From: Venturia oleaginea
Taxonomy: Eukaryota > Ascomycota > Dothideomycetes > Venturiales > Venturiaceae
Assembly (NCBI GenBank): GCA_013176395.1
Contig: JABMLP010000005.1
Span: forward strand, 1,178,001 to 1,242,000
Reading direction: 5' to 3'
DNA: 64,000 nucleotides
Shown here: piece after piece, positions 24,005 through 35,227 of the stretch
Numbering within the stretch: the first letter of the stretch is position 1
Layout of the letters: each line of letters begins with the position of its first letter
Position numbers and translations under genes: made by a program
Notes under the pieces: model-generated
Seen by the model: only the letters and a program-made list of their open reading frames with translations
What the model was told of the DNA's origin: nothing
Databases searched by the model: none

Positions 24005-24722
24005 GTTTACGATTTCGGTAGTAGTCGTTGCTTAGCAGTTATGTGGCCTATTTGATCTTGAGTATGAGCACGCAATGGCTTTGTGGAGGAAAAGAATATC
24101 ACGAGTGCCTGCCCTCAACGGAAGCCTGCGGATTTGTTGTGAGCGGTGGGAAAGGGCAGAATTCTCGGCCTTCTACCCTCGGCTAATTGCCGACTAATCA
24201 CGGCTAGTTTTGGCTCTTCGGGCGAGGGCATCGTCATTCGTTCCGAGAACCCCGACCCTCTCTCCCTTTTCACCCACTGTAATGGCTTCCCTAACGATGA
24301 TCAATGTTCCGCTGTTTTCTTGGTACCTACCAATGCGGCTCTAACAGAGCACGAGACGACCCTGGACATGGTCTCGAAGCAACATCTATCCACTTTCTCT
24401 TGGTTCCCGTTGAGCTGCGCGACATCCGATCATGTTGCTGTCCGTGCCATGCCAATCATGTCGTTACTATTTTCGCTGTTTTCTATTCTCGTCACACCCC
24501 CAAGGACTTTAGATCATATGTCTTCGTATTTCTTGCGAATGCCACTGCGCTTTTTCGCGTCACCGTTCCCATCGTTACAACTTCCTCTAATTAGGCTACT
24601 TCCATCATCACACTATAGTTCAACATCCGAGCTTGGACAAGAATATATAGCATTCGAGAACCGCTTCTTCCAATATCATCTTATCCTCTCATCCAACCTT
24701 TCTTTCCAACATAACAATCAAA
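24005..24722. other. divergent promoter region
   Basis: About 720 bases between the small protein gene and the secreted protein gene. The last 100 bases before 24,723 include a TATATA-like word near 24,645 and a CT/CA-rich leader. Frames that stay open here overlap the next gene out of phase and are not supported. Confidence 0.5.
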
Positions 24723-25259
24723 ATGCTCTCCTCAACCCTCCTCCTCCCCCTCATCTCGCTCGTCTCGACAGCTTCCGCCAAATCCCTCTTCACAGGCGCC
24801 GCCTACAATATTCCACTACTAACCATCTGGAACTCAACCGAGGGAAACTTCACAATGTCCTTCTTCGTCAACGACCCAGAACCACTCGCCAACGTCACCA
24901 CAACATGTGGCGCAGCATGGGACGACGCAAAGTCCTATCCATCCGAATGGACCTCATGCCAGGACAAAAGCATAGCCTTCCAATTGAACGATGTCAAGGG
25001 CATCGAGAATTTCGAATTGGAGGTTAGGCATGCATTCAAGGATCCCAGGTATGCCTGCTCTTCCTTCAAGGTCTTTGCCTGTTGTGCGTGCATACTTTGG
25101 AAGCTAACATTTGAAAGTGTCGGAAAACCTCCACAAGATGTCGCGACAACATTCACCAGAGCGACCTTCACCCCAGAGAATTTGACCTGTACCGAGACTT
25201 ATTGCACGCTGAACGAGAACGAGGTTGTCAGGTTACCGGTTTGGGCCGCCACCGCCTAA
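24723..25259 (+). CDS. secreted Alt a 1-like (AA1-like) protein
   Basis: Small secreted protein of 155 residues from exons 24723-25048 and 25118-25259. A clear signal peptide (MLSSTLLLPLISLVSTASA) ends near residue 19. The mature part has the AA1-like pattern seen in many Leotiomycete secreted proteins: CGAAWDDAKSYPSEWTSC, then FELEVRHAFKDP, SVGKPPQDV and LTCTETYCTLNE. Four Cys could form two disulfides, and three Asn-X-Ser/Thr sites are present. The intron is 69 bases, a multiple of three without a stop, so the unspliced form also reads through (178 residues). Members of this fold can be effectors or allergens, but no such role can be shown here. Confidence 0.75.
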   Translation: MLSSTLLLPLISLVSTASAKSLFTGAAYNIPLLTIWNSTEGNFTMSFFVNDPEPLANVTTTCGAAWDDAKSYPSEWTSCQDKSIAFQLNDVKGIENFELEVRHAFKDPRYACSSFKVFACCACILWKLTFESVGKPPQDVATTFTRATFTPENLTCTETYCTLNENEVVRLPVWAATA

Positions 25260-26065
25260 GTGGGAAAATGATAAATCCTAGCAAGGAAAATATGAATGGT
25301 GACAGGAGGAATGGCCATTACCCTCGGGAACGACTGAACAAAGCCGTACCTTCACCTTAATCTGTAATCCCTAAAGTCATGTAAATAGTTATTGTGCAGC
25401 AGCAAGAAACCAAAATCAACGATGTGTTCAATCATTCTAAATCGCTTGCTCTATTTGCAGAAACTTCATCCGCTGTAGTATGCAGTAACGAATAGATTAA
25501 TTTCAACATGCCGATTTACTACGGTTTCTAATGATTCCCTTCTTCCCATCCCAAGCGGTAGACCAGTTCAGTTGTATCCAAGACACAACTCGATTTGACA
25601 CAGCAGCCACCATCTTGACACAAATATCGATGACGATCCATGTTTCCGCCAAACCGAGAAAGATCTCACTAAAAATAACACAGATTCCCGCATATTACAA
25701 TCAGGTGGATGAAAGCGGTGAAAATGGAATTCAAAGGGGGAAAAGTCATTCTTAACAAGATATTTCGTGAAGAAAGCATATCCAGGTCGGATTCATTTGA
25801 TCAAACTATCTTCTGTAGCTACCTATTAACATATGGGGCATGGTTCCTATCATCATAAAATCCACCGTATCATACACTCTTTTTATAAAAGGCCAGCAAG
25901 GTTAGTTTGCACTAGACACTGTCTTCACCTTCTCAATCTCAGTCATGGTGGACCAAGAATGGAATCCCTTTGTCCCTAATATACAAGCATAAAGATGCTC
26001 TCTCCATTCGACCGACGCCTAGTCACCGACTCCGATCCGTTATGAGCATGCCTCGAAATACCTCC
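25260..26065. other. intergenic between convergent genes
   Basis: About 800 bases, moderately AT-rich, between the secreted protein and the convergent F-box gene. Nothing coding is seen. It probably holds two 3' untranslated regions. Confidence 0.5.
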
Positions 26066-29000
26066 CTAATCATCCTCTTCCTCAACAGGTGCCCGACTGT
26101 CAATAGTGACCGCGCCCGAGAACCTACCAGTCCCACCAGATAAACATCCATCAAAAGTAGCTGCCTCAGCTTCATCCGCATCTTCCCATCCAAGCGTCAT
26201 ATCCCATCCATTCCGCAGAGCATCCTCTTCATGCAACGGAATATGCTGCACAATATCCGCAACCCAATTGTACTTGTCCTTCATCATAGCCTTGTTCAAC
26301 GCCTGATAACGCTTAGTAAACCAAGCATTCCCACCGTTGGTCGAAGGCTGCATAATGGTAGACTCATCAAAGCGGCTTGTGTTGAGCCGACAGTAGCCAC
26401 AGGAGCGGAACTCCAGTGCCTTGAGCTTGGACGACGAGTTGGGGATGACGACATTTGGAGGGCAATGAGTGCAGCCGTGCACTGCAAGTGTGGCGCCAGG
26501 GGAAATGATGTCAATGACATGTGGCCAGGAACCGGCACGGTGCTCGCCAATCCAGCTTTGTATCGCAACAGCTGGTGGAGGAGGTGCGTTACCAGGCTGG
26601 AATACATTGACGTTGATGCCTATGGGAATGTTACCGCCGTTAGGAGGATTCAGATGCATGGCCATCAGGTGTTGCGCATGCTGGACTTGTAACTGAGCGT
26701 GTTGTGCTTGTAACTGAGCATGCTGGGCTTGAAGCTGTTGAGCGAGTAGCTGCTGCTGACCTAGATTCTGTTGGGCCGCTGCGTGGGCTTGTTGAAGGGC
26801 AAGAAGTTGCTGATGATTCAAATTCAGATTTGGTCCAGCCTGGTTCGCATTCGGTGGCGGAATTCCAGGAACGACGGGGATAGGCGCGTTGTTGCCGTTG
26901 CCAGTGAAAAGGTTGAGGGGCGCAGATAATGAGACGGAGTCCAAGACAAGTTTGGCGATGTTCTCGTGTTTGGTGATTAAGGCGACCAAGGCATCAGGTG
27001 GCATCCAGCAGTTTGTCAAGGTGAGCTCTTCGATGTAACGCATGTCGATCATGCCTTGGGCCATCAATTCCTTGTTGACCATGTTTTCCGGGCTAGACAT
27101 CCAGTCACTCGAAAGAAAGGGCGCGGGCATAAGCTGTTTGTTACGTGCATGAAGACCTTCAGCATGCTCTCCTCCGCAAGCCCAACCAATGTTGAGTGTT
27201 GTGATATTCTTGCGCGGTACGATCATGTAGAATAGCAGACGGTAGAACCAAGACTGCGCAGCACCCAGTGTGATTCGTGGCGTCTCTACGAAGCCAGCGT
27301 TGTCCTTTATTACATCCCTCCAGTCTGCGATAACCTGCAAGTTGACTGAATTCAAGTTTGGTAAAGCGTTCCAAAAGTCGTTTCGAGCAAGTGAGAGAAG
27401 GTATCGGCTTGACAGTCGCGAAAAGTTGATGGTGTGAACGTTAGCGAAAGTGTGTCGATTGTCAACGATTGCCAGGAGATAGGAGGATAGGAATGCGCGC
27501 TGTGCCCACTCTGTCTCCAGTAGCCATTCCTTTTGCATTTTCGTCAGATTGTTGGGAATGATGGGATAGCCGTCGAAACGATCTTGATCTGAAGTATCTT
27601 CTCTGACCACAAAGACGCCCCCAGACGGGTTTGGAATGGTAAAAGCATCCTTTTGTTGTTCCTCGTAGGTCATCCCAGCTGAAGAATTGATCAGGTTCCT
27701 GGCAAGTTCGAAAGAATCCTCAGATACGGCTATATCATCGCTTATCATCCGAGTTGAGCCCAGAGTTGGATCCACGAGTTGACGAAGATTGACATAAGGC
27801 ATATCCAGCTGGGCCTCAACCTCGGTAAAGTTTTTCTTCATGTCTTGAAACTCCATCTGGGTTGCCGTCATTTCTCGGAAATAGAAGATTGCCTGTCGCA
27901 AGTCACATCCGCCAGCCAGGGCGGATCGATTTTTGAGATGCTGCCAGAAATTGATCTGGGCTTGTTGCTTTCGATCTTTTATCTTTGGGACTGTGCCAAA
28001 CACCGCAGCTGGTTTGTGCAAAACTCTTGAGCGAAGTGACACATCCGGTCCAGCTAGCCATCCAAGACCACTGTCCAGTGAAAGGGCTAGCTCTTGAACA
28101 TTGCCAAGAAGAGAAAAGGCAAACTTCATTCTCGGAGTTTCGTCAGCGGCATCTTCGAGACCCGCCACTTGCTCAAACCGGTGATACTCAGGATACGGCC
28201 ACGTATATTCACCCCAGTAGCTCTTGTGAGCTTCTCGCGAGCCCTTGAGGGGTGGGTTGGCCAGAGCATCCTCGTCTACTTCGAAGCTCATGCCGAACTT
28301 CTTCATACGAGGCCCAAAGGTCCGGAAAACATCAATTCCATGACCAGTGTAAATGTCTTCAGCCGTCGCGTTTTTCCAGAATCCTGCAGCGGACAGTTCC
28401 GCCTTCATTTTGCCCTTGCCCTTGCCAATGATATCTGTCTTCCTTGGAGTTCCTGTGAGCATGCCATATATTTCAGTGTTGAATGGCACGACTACTGTTT
28501 TGAACAGAACAGAGGAGATGCTTGACTCGAACTCATGGCATGTAAGTCGCATGGCCTTGATGTCGTCGCGAGAAAGACTGTCCGTGATGAGATAGTAGAG
28601 TTCCACTGGTAGCACATTCATGGGCCAAGTCGGAGTGCGCGTGGGCGTTATAGCAAGAGAATTCGATGCTTGCTTCATAGTGCTCGCTGGTGCCGTCTTG
28701 GGCTTTGTACGTTTCGTCCTCTTGAACTCAACTGGTGTAAGTTTCGCAGGAAGTTTAGATTGGTCTCTGAGATCTGGCCAAACGTCACTGCCTGTCGGTG
28801 CTGGCTTGATAGAGTAAAGGAATGTCACTGCCGAGTTGACGTCGTCAGAGGGTGTATTGCCGCGATGGTTCCAGTCACTGTCTGTGTTGGAGTTGCCGCC
28901 TCGTACCGAGGGCCTGTTTTTCTCTCTCCTCCTTGCGAGAAATAGATTCCAGAAGCCACGTCCTTCAAGATTCTGGTCTCGTTCTGCCGAATGCTCGCGG

Positions 29001-29485
29001 TGACGAGACATATGTGCCCCGTCCGTCTGACGATCATGAAAGTCGTGTAGGTCGTCAAGGTCATGGTCACTCCACTCCCGCTCTTCGAGATCCTCGTCGC
29101 CCATGAACTGCGATAGACTTGGTCCTCCTGTAGATCGATGCTGTGCGGGAGCGCGAACGTTTGCCTGTCTGAATCTCCTACAGCTACGGACCATGTCTTG
29201 CTCGCTCGGCTGGTGTTCCTGTTGTAGGGCGTCCTCAAATTCCTGTAGCATAGCTTCTTCGAGCTCTTCGTCGCGAAAATGCTCCTCGCCGCCAGTAAAA
29301 TCGCGTGGGATTGTTCCGCCATCGTAACCAAAGGCCTCTGCCATTGTATCAGGAGAGGATGGGCCGTTTAGAGCAGACGGAAGTCCAAAAGAAAGTGATC
29401 GCGCAGGTCGGTGGGTACGAGTGGTTAGAGGGTTAGAGAAGGTGCTGCTTGAGGCAGCATTGGCAAAGGAAGTTCGGTCGTTCAT
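26066..29485 (-). CDS. large F-box protein, 1,139 residues, intronless
   Basis: Single-exon F-box protein, probably a substrate adaptor of an SCF ubiquitin ligase. The F-box lies at about residues 288-335 (NVLPVELYYLITDSLSRDD followed by IKAMRLTCHEFESSISS). The N-terminal 280 residues are acidic and charged (DLEEREWSDHDLDDLHDFHD). Long helical and repeat-like segments follow; conserved-looking pieces include VHTINFSRLSSRYLLSLARND, NITTLNIGWACGGEHAEGL and IEELTLTNCWMPPDALVALI, which resemble leucine-rich repeats. A Gln-rich tract at about residues 880-935 is built on QAQHAQLQAQHAQL. The acidic C-terminus ends APVEEEDD. The target is unknown. Confidence 0.88.
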   Translation of the reverse strand: MNDRTSFANAASSSTFSNPLTTRTHRPARSLSFGLPSALNGPSSPDTMAEAFGYDGGTIPRDFTGGEEHFRDEELEEAMLQEFEDALQQEHQPSEQDMVRSCRRFRQANVRAPAQHRSTGGPSLSQFMGDEDLEEREWSDHDLDDLHDFHDRQTDGAHMSRHREHSAERDQNLEGRGFWNLFLARRREKNRPSVRGGNSNTDSDWNHRGNTPSDDVNSAVTFLYSIKPAPTGSDVWPDLRDQSKLPAKLTPVEFKRTKRTKPKTAPASTMKQASNSLAITPTRTPTWPMNVLPVELYYLITDSLSRDDIKAMRLTCHEFESSISSVLFKTVVVPFNTEIYGMLTGTPRKTDIIGKGKGKMKAELSAAGFWKNATAEDIYTGHGIDVFRTFGPRMKKFGMSFEVDEDALANPPLKGSREAHKSYWGEYTWPYPEYHRFEQVAGLEDAADETPRMKFAFSLLGNVQELALSLDSGLGWLAGPDVSLRSRVLHKPAAVFGTVPKIKDRKQQAQINFWQHLKNRSALAGGCDLRQAIFYFREMTATQMEFQDMKKNFTEVEAQLDMPYVNLRQLVDPTLGSTRMISDDIAVSEDSFELARNLINSSAGMTYEEQQKDAFTIPNPSGGVFVVREDTSDQDRFDGYPIIPNNLTKMQKEWLLETEWAQRAFLSSYLLAIVDNRHTFANVHTINFSRLSSRYLLSLARNDFWNALPNLNSVNLQVIADWRDVIKDNAGFVETPRITLGAAQSWFYRLLFYMIVPRKNITTLNIGWACGGEHAEGLHARNKQLMPAPFLSSDWMSSPENMVNKELMAQGMIDMRYIEELTLTNCWMPPDALVALITKHENIAKLVLDSVSLSAPLNLFTGNGNNAPIPVVPGIPPPNANQAGPNLNLNHQQLLALQQAHAAAQQNLGQQQLLAQQLQAQHAQLQAQHAQLQVQHAQHLMAMHLNPPNGGNIPIGINVNVFQPGNAPPPPAVAIQSWIGEHRAGSWPHVIDIISPGATLAVHGCTHCPPNVVIPNSSSKLKALEFRSCGYCRLNTSRFDESTIMQPSTNGGNAWFTKRYQALNKAMMKDKYNWVADIVQHIPLHEEDALRNGWDMTLGWEDADEAEAATFDGCLSGGTGRFSGAVTIDSRAPVEEEDD

Positions 29486-30645
29486 ATTTGTGTCTTGACT
29501 TGACTGGTCCTAGAAGTGAAAGTTTAGTCGGCTCGGATCTTTTTCAAAAGTGACGGGGCTTCAAACCAAGATAGAGAGCGAGGCCGGTTCGCGTCTACGG
29601 CGTGAACAACCGGGCTGCCACTCACTGACATGTCTGGTCATGATGAAGCGATTGGGAGGTGCCATTGTTACTAAAGGAAAAATTTAGGGTAAGGCGGCGG
29701 GGTTGAAAGTGAGGAGCAGGTTCATGGTGGGCCGAGGGCGTAGGTAGAGGAGAGGATTTCAAGCGGATGAAATAGATGGGAGGAATAAGTCGGTTTCCGG
29801 TGTTAGCTCTGGATCTGGAAAGTCTTTTGTGTTTGTCTTGGGTTTGAAGTATTCCTATGGGAAGTTCGCTTTGACCGTCGGTTGGTTCTCTGCCGTTTAA
29901 CTCACCCACATATTATATCACATGTTTTCAACCACCCGGACCATGGGAAAGCGCCATCACTCATTCGTGGGGAACATGGCCGGTGCCGGCACATGTCTTT
30001 CCCATGGCCATTCTTTCAATCTCGGCTTACACATCTCAGTCGAGCATCCTGCGTTCCTGACCATCTTCCGGGCTCATCTTCGTATGCCAATACTATTCCA
30101 AACGACTCCAAGCAATGTTGGCAGAATCCTGACTCGTAATGTTGGTGTTTGCAGATGACACTTACTCGACTGTATCAGCCCTCACGACTGTCAACGTCAA
30201 ACGAAACCATCTTATCATCGACCCTGCAACACACTGACACTGACGGATCCATCTCTATCAGTATAGTAATACTCTTCTTCACCCTCCGGGTTAGCAAAAG
30301 TGGCGGGACTGGCCTTCCTTCATCAGATGGGCGTTTGTCAATCATCAACAACCGATTAACACTGCTAAGTCAAATTCGTCTTATTTTCTTATTTGTCCGC
30401 TTCTATAATCTTATTCTTATGTACCAGCTTTCTGTACCCGTCATATATAGGTATTACGTCGCGGCTTTAACGTCACGTGAGATCAACTCCGATCCAACCA
30501 GTGGCAGGATCATATGCATTATGGCCGTTCTCTATTGTATGTACATGCGATCTGAAGTTGCACTGTAGTACCTCCTCGTATCCTTGGTATTTGCGTTGGC
30601 GTTTGCATAGACCAAGATATGATCGATTTGTTCAATAAGTTCGTT
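29486..30645. other. intergenic, promoter side of the F-box gene
   Basis: About 1.15 kb upstream of the F-box gene. The open frames are short. No RNA gene or conserved coding stretch was found. Confidence 0.5.
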
Positions 30646-31081
30646 CTACTCGGCGAGTTCCTTTGGATCCTGGGGATTGCTCACGTATATATCTATGACG
30701 TTTGTGGTCGCTTCGTGGTACTCTTTTGGAGTGGGAAGAAGGCCGGTCGAGCGTAAGATATGGAATAATCCATAGACTGCTGGGTAGTAGCCAGAGCGGT
30801 GGTGGTTCTGGCTATTGGTCCTTAGACCCAATGTTATACCGCGATCTCTTGGAAGCAGTTTGGTGGACATTTGCTGGGTGAGTAGTGACCTATTGATAAT
30901 TGCCTTTACCACGTCGGGTTGTATATTCGCTATGATATTTAGGCAATGCTGCCTCGAGCATTTAAATAACATCGCAGGACGGATGACTTCAAAACGCCTG
31001 ATCTCTCGCCGTCGTATCTCCAGATCAGCCAGGACAAGTAAGAGGGCGTCAGGACCTTTGTTAAGCGCCTCTAAGAGTTAA
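30646..31081 (-). other. unidentified open frame, possible gene remnant
   Basis: An open frame on the minus strand of about 140 residues, starting without a Met near 31,080 (LEALNKGPDALLLVLADLEI) and passing through a Met at 30,972 (MLFKCSRQHCLNII). It ends TPKEYHEATTNVIDIYVSNP and stops at 30,646. The amino-acid composition is protein-like, but codons are more A/T-ending than in the genes around it, and I recognise no family. It may be a truncated exon of a decayed gene or chance. Confidence 0.25.
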
Positions 31082-32984
31082 TTTCTGTAACACGACATGT
31101 GCTATGGTCGATTTAAGACGGCAAGACTACAGTAGATCTTACCCTCTAAAACCATAGAAATATATCCAGCTTGATAAATTAAAAATCGACTTTGCCTAGC
31201 TGAACAAGAATGGACCGACCCTGTGGTCCCTGGGGCAATATCGATTTATCGAAATATGGTCCTAATTTATTCCTGGCGTGTGTTCTCAAACTTTACCACA
31301 GGCTCCTGCCGCTCTCTTCGAATGGATTGTCCTCTTCGATATAAACGAAACGATTTCCAATTGTCCTTCGCTGTGGGCTTTTACTCCTGAATCGTTGACT
31401 AGCTTATTTCTTGCTGATGCGTCATTAGCTGATACGTTATTACTACTAGGCATTTCCTCCTCTTCCATCATCTAACTGCTTTACTTTGCATAATCTTAGA
31501 ACCGTGCTATAAATACCGCCTAGCTCTAGTTCTACTGTCCGTTCTACTGTCCGAAACGTACTTTATAACGACCTCTCGTTGTATCCCACCCTTAGCCTGG
31601 CTTGCGTGGATTCCTCAGCTCTGATTCCGAGGCTTATTCGAACGATCCTCAACACTACTAGCCCCTAGGGCGAACATAGAGACCCATACCAAGCTCGATG
31701 TCAAACGCTTGCCATCTGGAGACATGATCGTGAATGTGGAATGTGAGGGGTATAACTCGAGATTCCGCAAGCGAGCTGGCAACAAAGGTACTACATTAGT
31801 AAGCCGACTCGGGCACGCCTTAGATTCCTGGCTGGGGCTTTATTTCCGTATGATCCCTGTCACAGTTGAGTGAGATCTCGAGTCCCGCTTTGTTTATAGC
31901 GACGTAGATCACCGAGGGTTGTGTTGAAAACCTCTACGGCATCTCTCGGACTTCGAGTGCGCGATCCATGTAAAGAGATTGGTTAACGGCGCGTCAATAT
32001 TGACCTCTTTGATGCGATTCGATGCGTTGGATGATGTGTGGAAATGATTGCAGCCGAAGTTGTTTCGAGCTGGACGTCGGGGTCGTGACGTTGCCGAGCG
32101 CTAAAAAGATCGTCACCAGCACATGCTTCTTTGCGAGAATCATGAATTGTCTGTCTAAACTTCAATATAATATCACAGATGGAAAGAATCTCTTCTCACA
32201 AATACGGCTCAAACATGATTTTTCAAGCTTCAAGCTCTCCATGTTCGATATTATAAAATTTCTAAAATTTCCTAACTTACACGTAGCCGAAATAGGAAAG
32301 AATGGAGATCGATTCTTAACGACTTTAATAATCGTAGGTTTTATGTACTGCGTAGTCTTTCTATTTTAGCCTGTTATTATCTATGAGCGGGATCTAATGT
32401 TATCATTACCTTGTCCCCTTGCCGTATAAATTCTTTCCTAGTATAACTCGAATATATTTAAAATATGATTTTTCAAAACCTCAAAGGAAGTTATCCTCGA
32501 ACACTATTTCGACATTTTTCACTGTGCAAATCAGGTTCCATGTTACGGGGAACTCGTTTCTCAACACAGTTGATTATGTCAAGACCTTCTTGACACCTGT
32601 GTTCTCTTGCTCTGGTCCGCGGGTTTGGGGTAAGGGAAATATCAGTCTGGAAGTACTTACCTTTAGTACATTCCCTTGCTCAGGTTCTTTGGAGGCTCAC
32701 TAAATCCTAGCCGTCCGATGTATCTCCCAATTCAATTGTCGTCTTACCGATTTGATCCTCAGATCAATCCTGAACGCTTGTCGGTTAGTATGAAGGTTGG
32801 GGGTGGGCTTGCTTCGTATGCATATGACTTGTGCTTGATTGTATCTAAGTAAAAGTTCGTTACTGTAGTAGGTTGAAGAAGCTCCTATGTGAGAAACATA
32901 ACATGAGATAACCACGAAGAGAGAAAGGAAAGTCCGTCCAACGTCATCCCTATTTACCCTTCTGGTTCTGGGTGCCAAGGTGTA
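31082..32984. other. AT-rich interval with possible LINE trace
   Basis: About 1.9 kb of AT-rich DNA without a gene. At about 31,670-31,810 one plus frame reads TKLDVKRLPSGDMIVNV, which is weakly like the RNA-binding ORF1 segment of fungal Tad1-type LINEs. It is followed by stops. I treat this as a hint only. Confidence 0.35.
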
Positions 32985-34665
32985 TTCCCACACCTCTTGG
33001 CCTTTTCCCACACTTCCCACACCTGATTGATTGATTGATTTTATCCTACTCGGTTGCAGCCGCTTAATCACGCAGCTATGTCCGGTTAGGAGGACTTCAT
33101 CAGACAGCCGACACGTGATAGATTATATAATCCACCGCGCCCCACTTCGCCCCGTTCACTGAAACAAGACCAGCTGTCCCCTCCGTCCTCCCTCTTTTCC
33201 CTTAACCAGTATCTCCAAATGCCCGCTGGCTCTTGTAGATACTGGTTATTCTGCTAGTATATCTGTGCTATGTAGACTCAAGAGGCAATGCCTCGTGTTT
33301 CGCTATCCTTCTACCTACAGTCTCCCTCTAATGCTCAGCTTGTCTATCTGTTTCGCCTTATCCCTCAAGGCCAATGGGTTCCCTAAGTATGTTTCTGCTT
33401 GTGAAAGTTGCCTTGCACCAGATTCCTATGCGGCGGTGTATTTGGTTGTGTGATGCTGGAGACAATAGTAACCATCGTAGTCGTGATTTCGCTGCTTGGG
33501 TGTGATACTCCGGGTATGCCCGTGGACGAGGCTGTCTGGTAGCTGCCGTATTGTATGGCGCCGATCGTGCTATAGACCTGCCGTCTTATAGTCGGAGCCT
33601 ATCTGCTGCTAGTCGCTCTCCCTACTTGCTATATCGCGCTCCTACTCTTGCCAATGCCATAACTGGGACGCAACAGTCTGGGGAGAGGCTCAAGGCTACG
33701 TCTGCTGGCTTGTAGGGAGGGGATTTGCCGCCAATAAGCTCCTTCTATACGTCCTTACTGCTTACTGTGTTGCGCACCTACTCTTGCCAATGCCATAACT
33801 GGGACGCAACAGTTTGGGGAGAGGCTCAAGGCTCTGGACATCAGCTTGCAGCAGGACGGTTTGCGGAGACGATAGTAGATGAGGTTCTCTAGCAGCTGCC
33901 GTATCGTGTCGCACCGATTGTGTTGTAGACCTGTCGTCTTATAGTCGGAGCCTATCTGCTGCTAGTCGCTCTCCCTGCTTGCTATATCGCGCACCTACTC
34001 TTGCCAATGCCATAACTGGGACGCAACAGTCTGGGGAGAGGCTCAAGGCTACGTCTGCTAGCTTACAGGGAGGGGATTTGCCGCCAATAGGCTCCTTCTA
34101 TGCGTCCTTACTACTTACTGTGTCGCGCACCTACTCTTGCCAATGCCATAACTGGGAGGCAACAGTTTGGGGAGAGGCTCAAGGCTCTGGGCAACAGCTT
34201 GTAGCAGGACGGTTTGCCAAGACGTTGGGAGAGGTTGTCTAGTCGTTGCAGTGGTGTGTGGTGCCGATTGTTGCGCACCGGGCGTCTGGTGTTTGAGTTG
34301 TGTTGAAGGTATTGCCGTTCTAGCAGTGACTCGTCGACTCGGAGCGTTGCAGTGTCATCTGGGGTGATGGACTAGCCGGGAGATAGTGACTAGATGGTTG
34401 CTGTTGTCTTTGGTGGACGCATCGTTCGTGTAGCTTGCTCATGTATTCGTCTGCTTGCTCTGCCGTGGCCGCGACGGCGACTCTAGAGATATCTCATCGA
34501 CGCTGAGGGACGCGCGATGGCCTCTAGAGGCCGGAGCGGCCACTGGCAGAGGTGTTTTGATGATCCTTAGATGATACTTCTGTAAATTCCAAAAATTGAG
34601 TTCTCGCTGTGTGTGCTGTTTTTCCCACTTCCCACACCTATAAGCCTTGCCAAGACCTGTGGGAA
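32985..34665. mobile_element. candidate non-autonomous element with inverted ends
   Basis: A 17-base word starting TTCCCACA and ending TCTTGGC at 32,985-33,001 recurs inverted at 34,649-34,665 with 15 of 17 matches. Next to each end lies a second copy of the same CCCACA theme (33,003-33,023; 34,619-34,638; 34,666-34,674). The 1.68 kb interior holds a tandem repeat and no transposase. I could not find a target-site duplication, so the exact ends are uncertain. A MITE-like or decayed DNA transposon is the simplest reading; a protein-binding array is an alternative. Confidence 0.4.
33537..34243. repeat. 353-base higher-order tandem repeat
   Basis: Two copies of a 353-base unit. A 36-base core beginning CTACTCTTGCCAATGCCATA occurs at 33,642, 33,778, 33,995 and 34,131, with spacings of 136, 217 and 136 bases, so each large unit contains two related sub-units. 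A partial third unit begins near 34,235. Copies differ by a few percent, mostly transitions. One plus frame reads through the core as YSCQCHNWDATVWGEAQG but is stopped in every unit, so coding is not supported today. Confidence 0.8.
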
Positions 34666-35227
34666 CTGTGGGAATATCACGTGACTCCTGCACGTACTAT
34701 TCTCCTTTAGAACAGACTCCGTCGCACTAGTCTCATCCTGTGTGCTCGAAGGATTCCCCTCCATTATCAGTCCTAGCAATAACTTCTTATCATCAAACCA
34801 TTCTTTGCGAGTCCTGCCTTCCTGCTCTTCAGCCTTGAGGTGATCTGTAACAGTTTACTCTAATCGAATATTAAGGAGATTACAACTTTGAATCTACATA
34901 GATATCGGATACAATATAAACATTAGTAGATTAAAGTATAAGTTACGTAAAATTAAAAAGATCTTATAAGATTCCATTCACAGCAGACATCAAGCAATGC
35001 CAAAATCTCAAGGATACAAAGTTCACAACGAGGGAACAAAGAAGAGCACATTTCAGTTGGTTTTTAAAACATCGATATTATGCACTAATTACACGCTCCA
35101 AAACACGAGCAATCTGACCAAAGCTCGAAAGCTAGCCAACAAGCACCCCATAAACCAAGAACCAAGAAATGAAATGGTCATATCCACCGCGCCAAAATAC
35201 TTCATACATCATTCCGCAGAGGAGTAT
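34666..35227. other. intergenic, AT-rich
   Basis: About 560 bases to the 3' end of the GPI-protein gene. The centre (34,850-34,980) is strongly AT-rich. An open frame at 34,997-35,287 overlaps the next gene antisense and is not supported. Confidence 0.5.

Noticed and set aside
24146..25027. 293-codon plus frame overlapping the secreted protein gene
   Set aside because: It runs out of phase with the well-supported signal-peptide protein and has no domain; it is a shadow frame.
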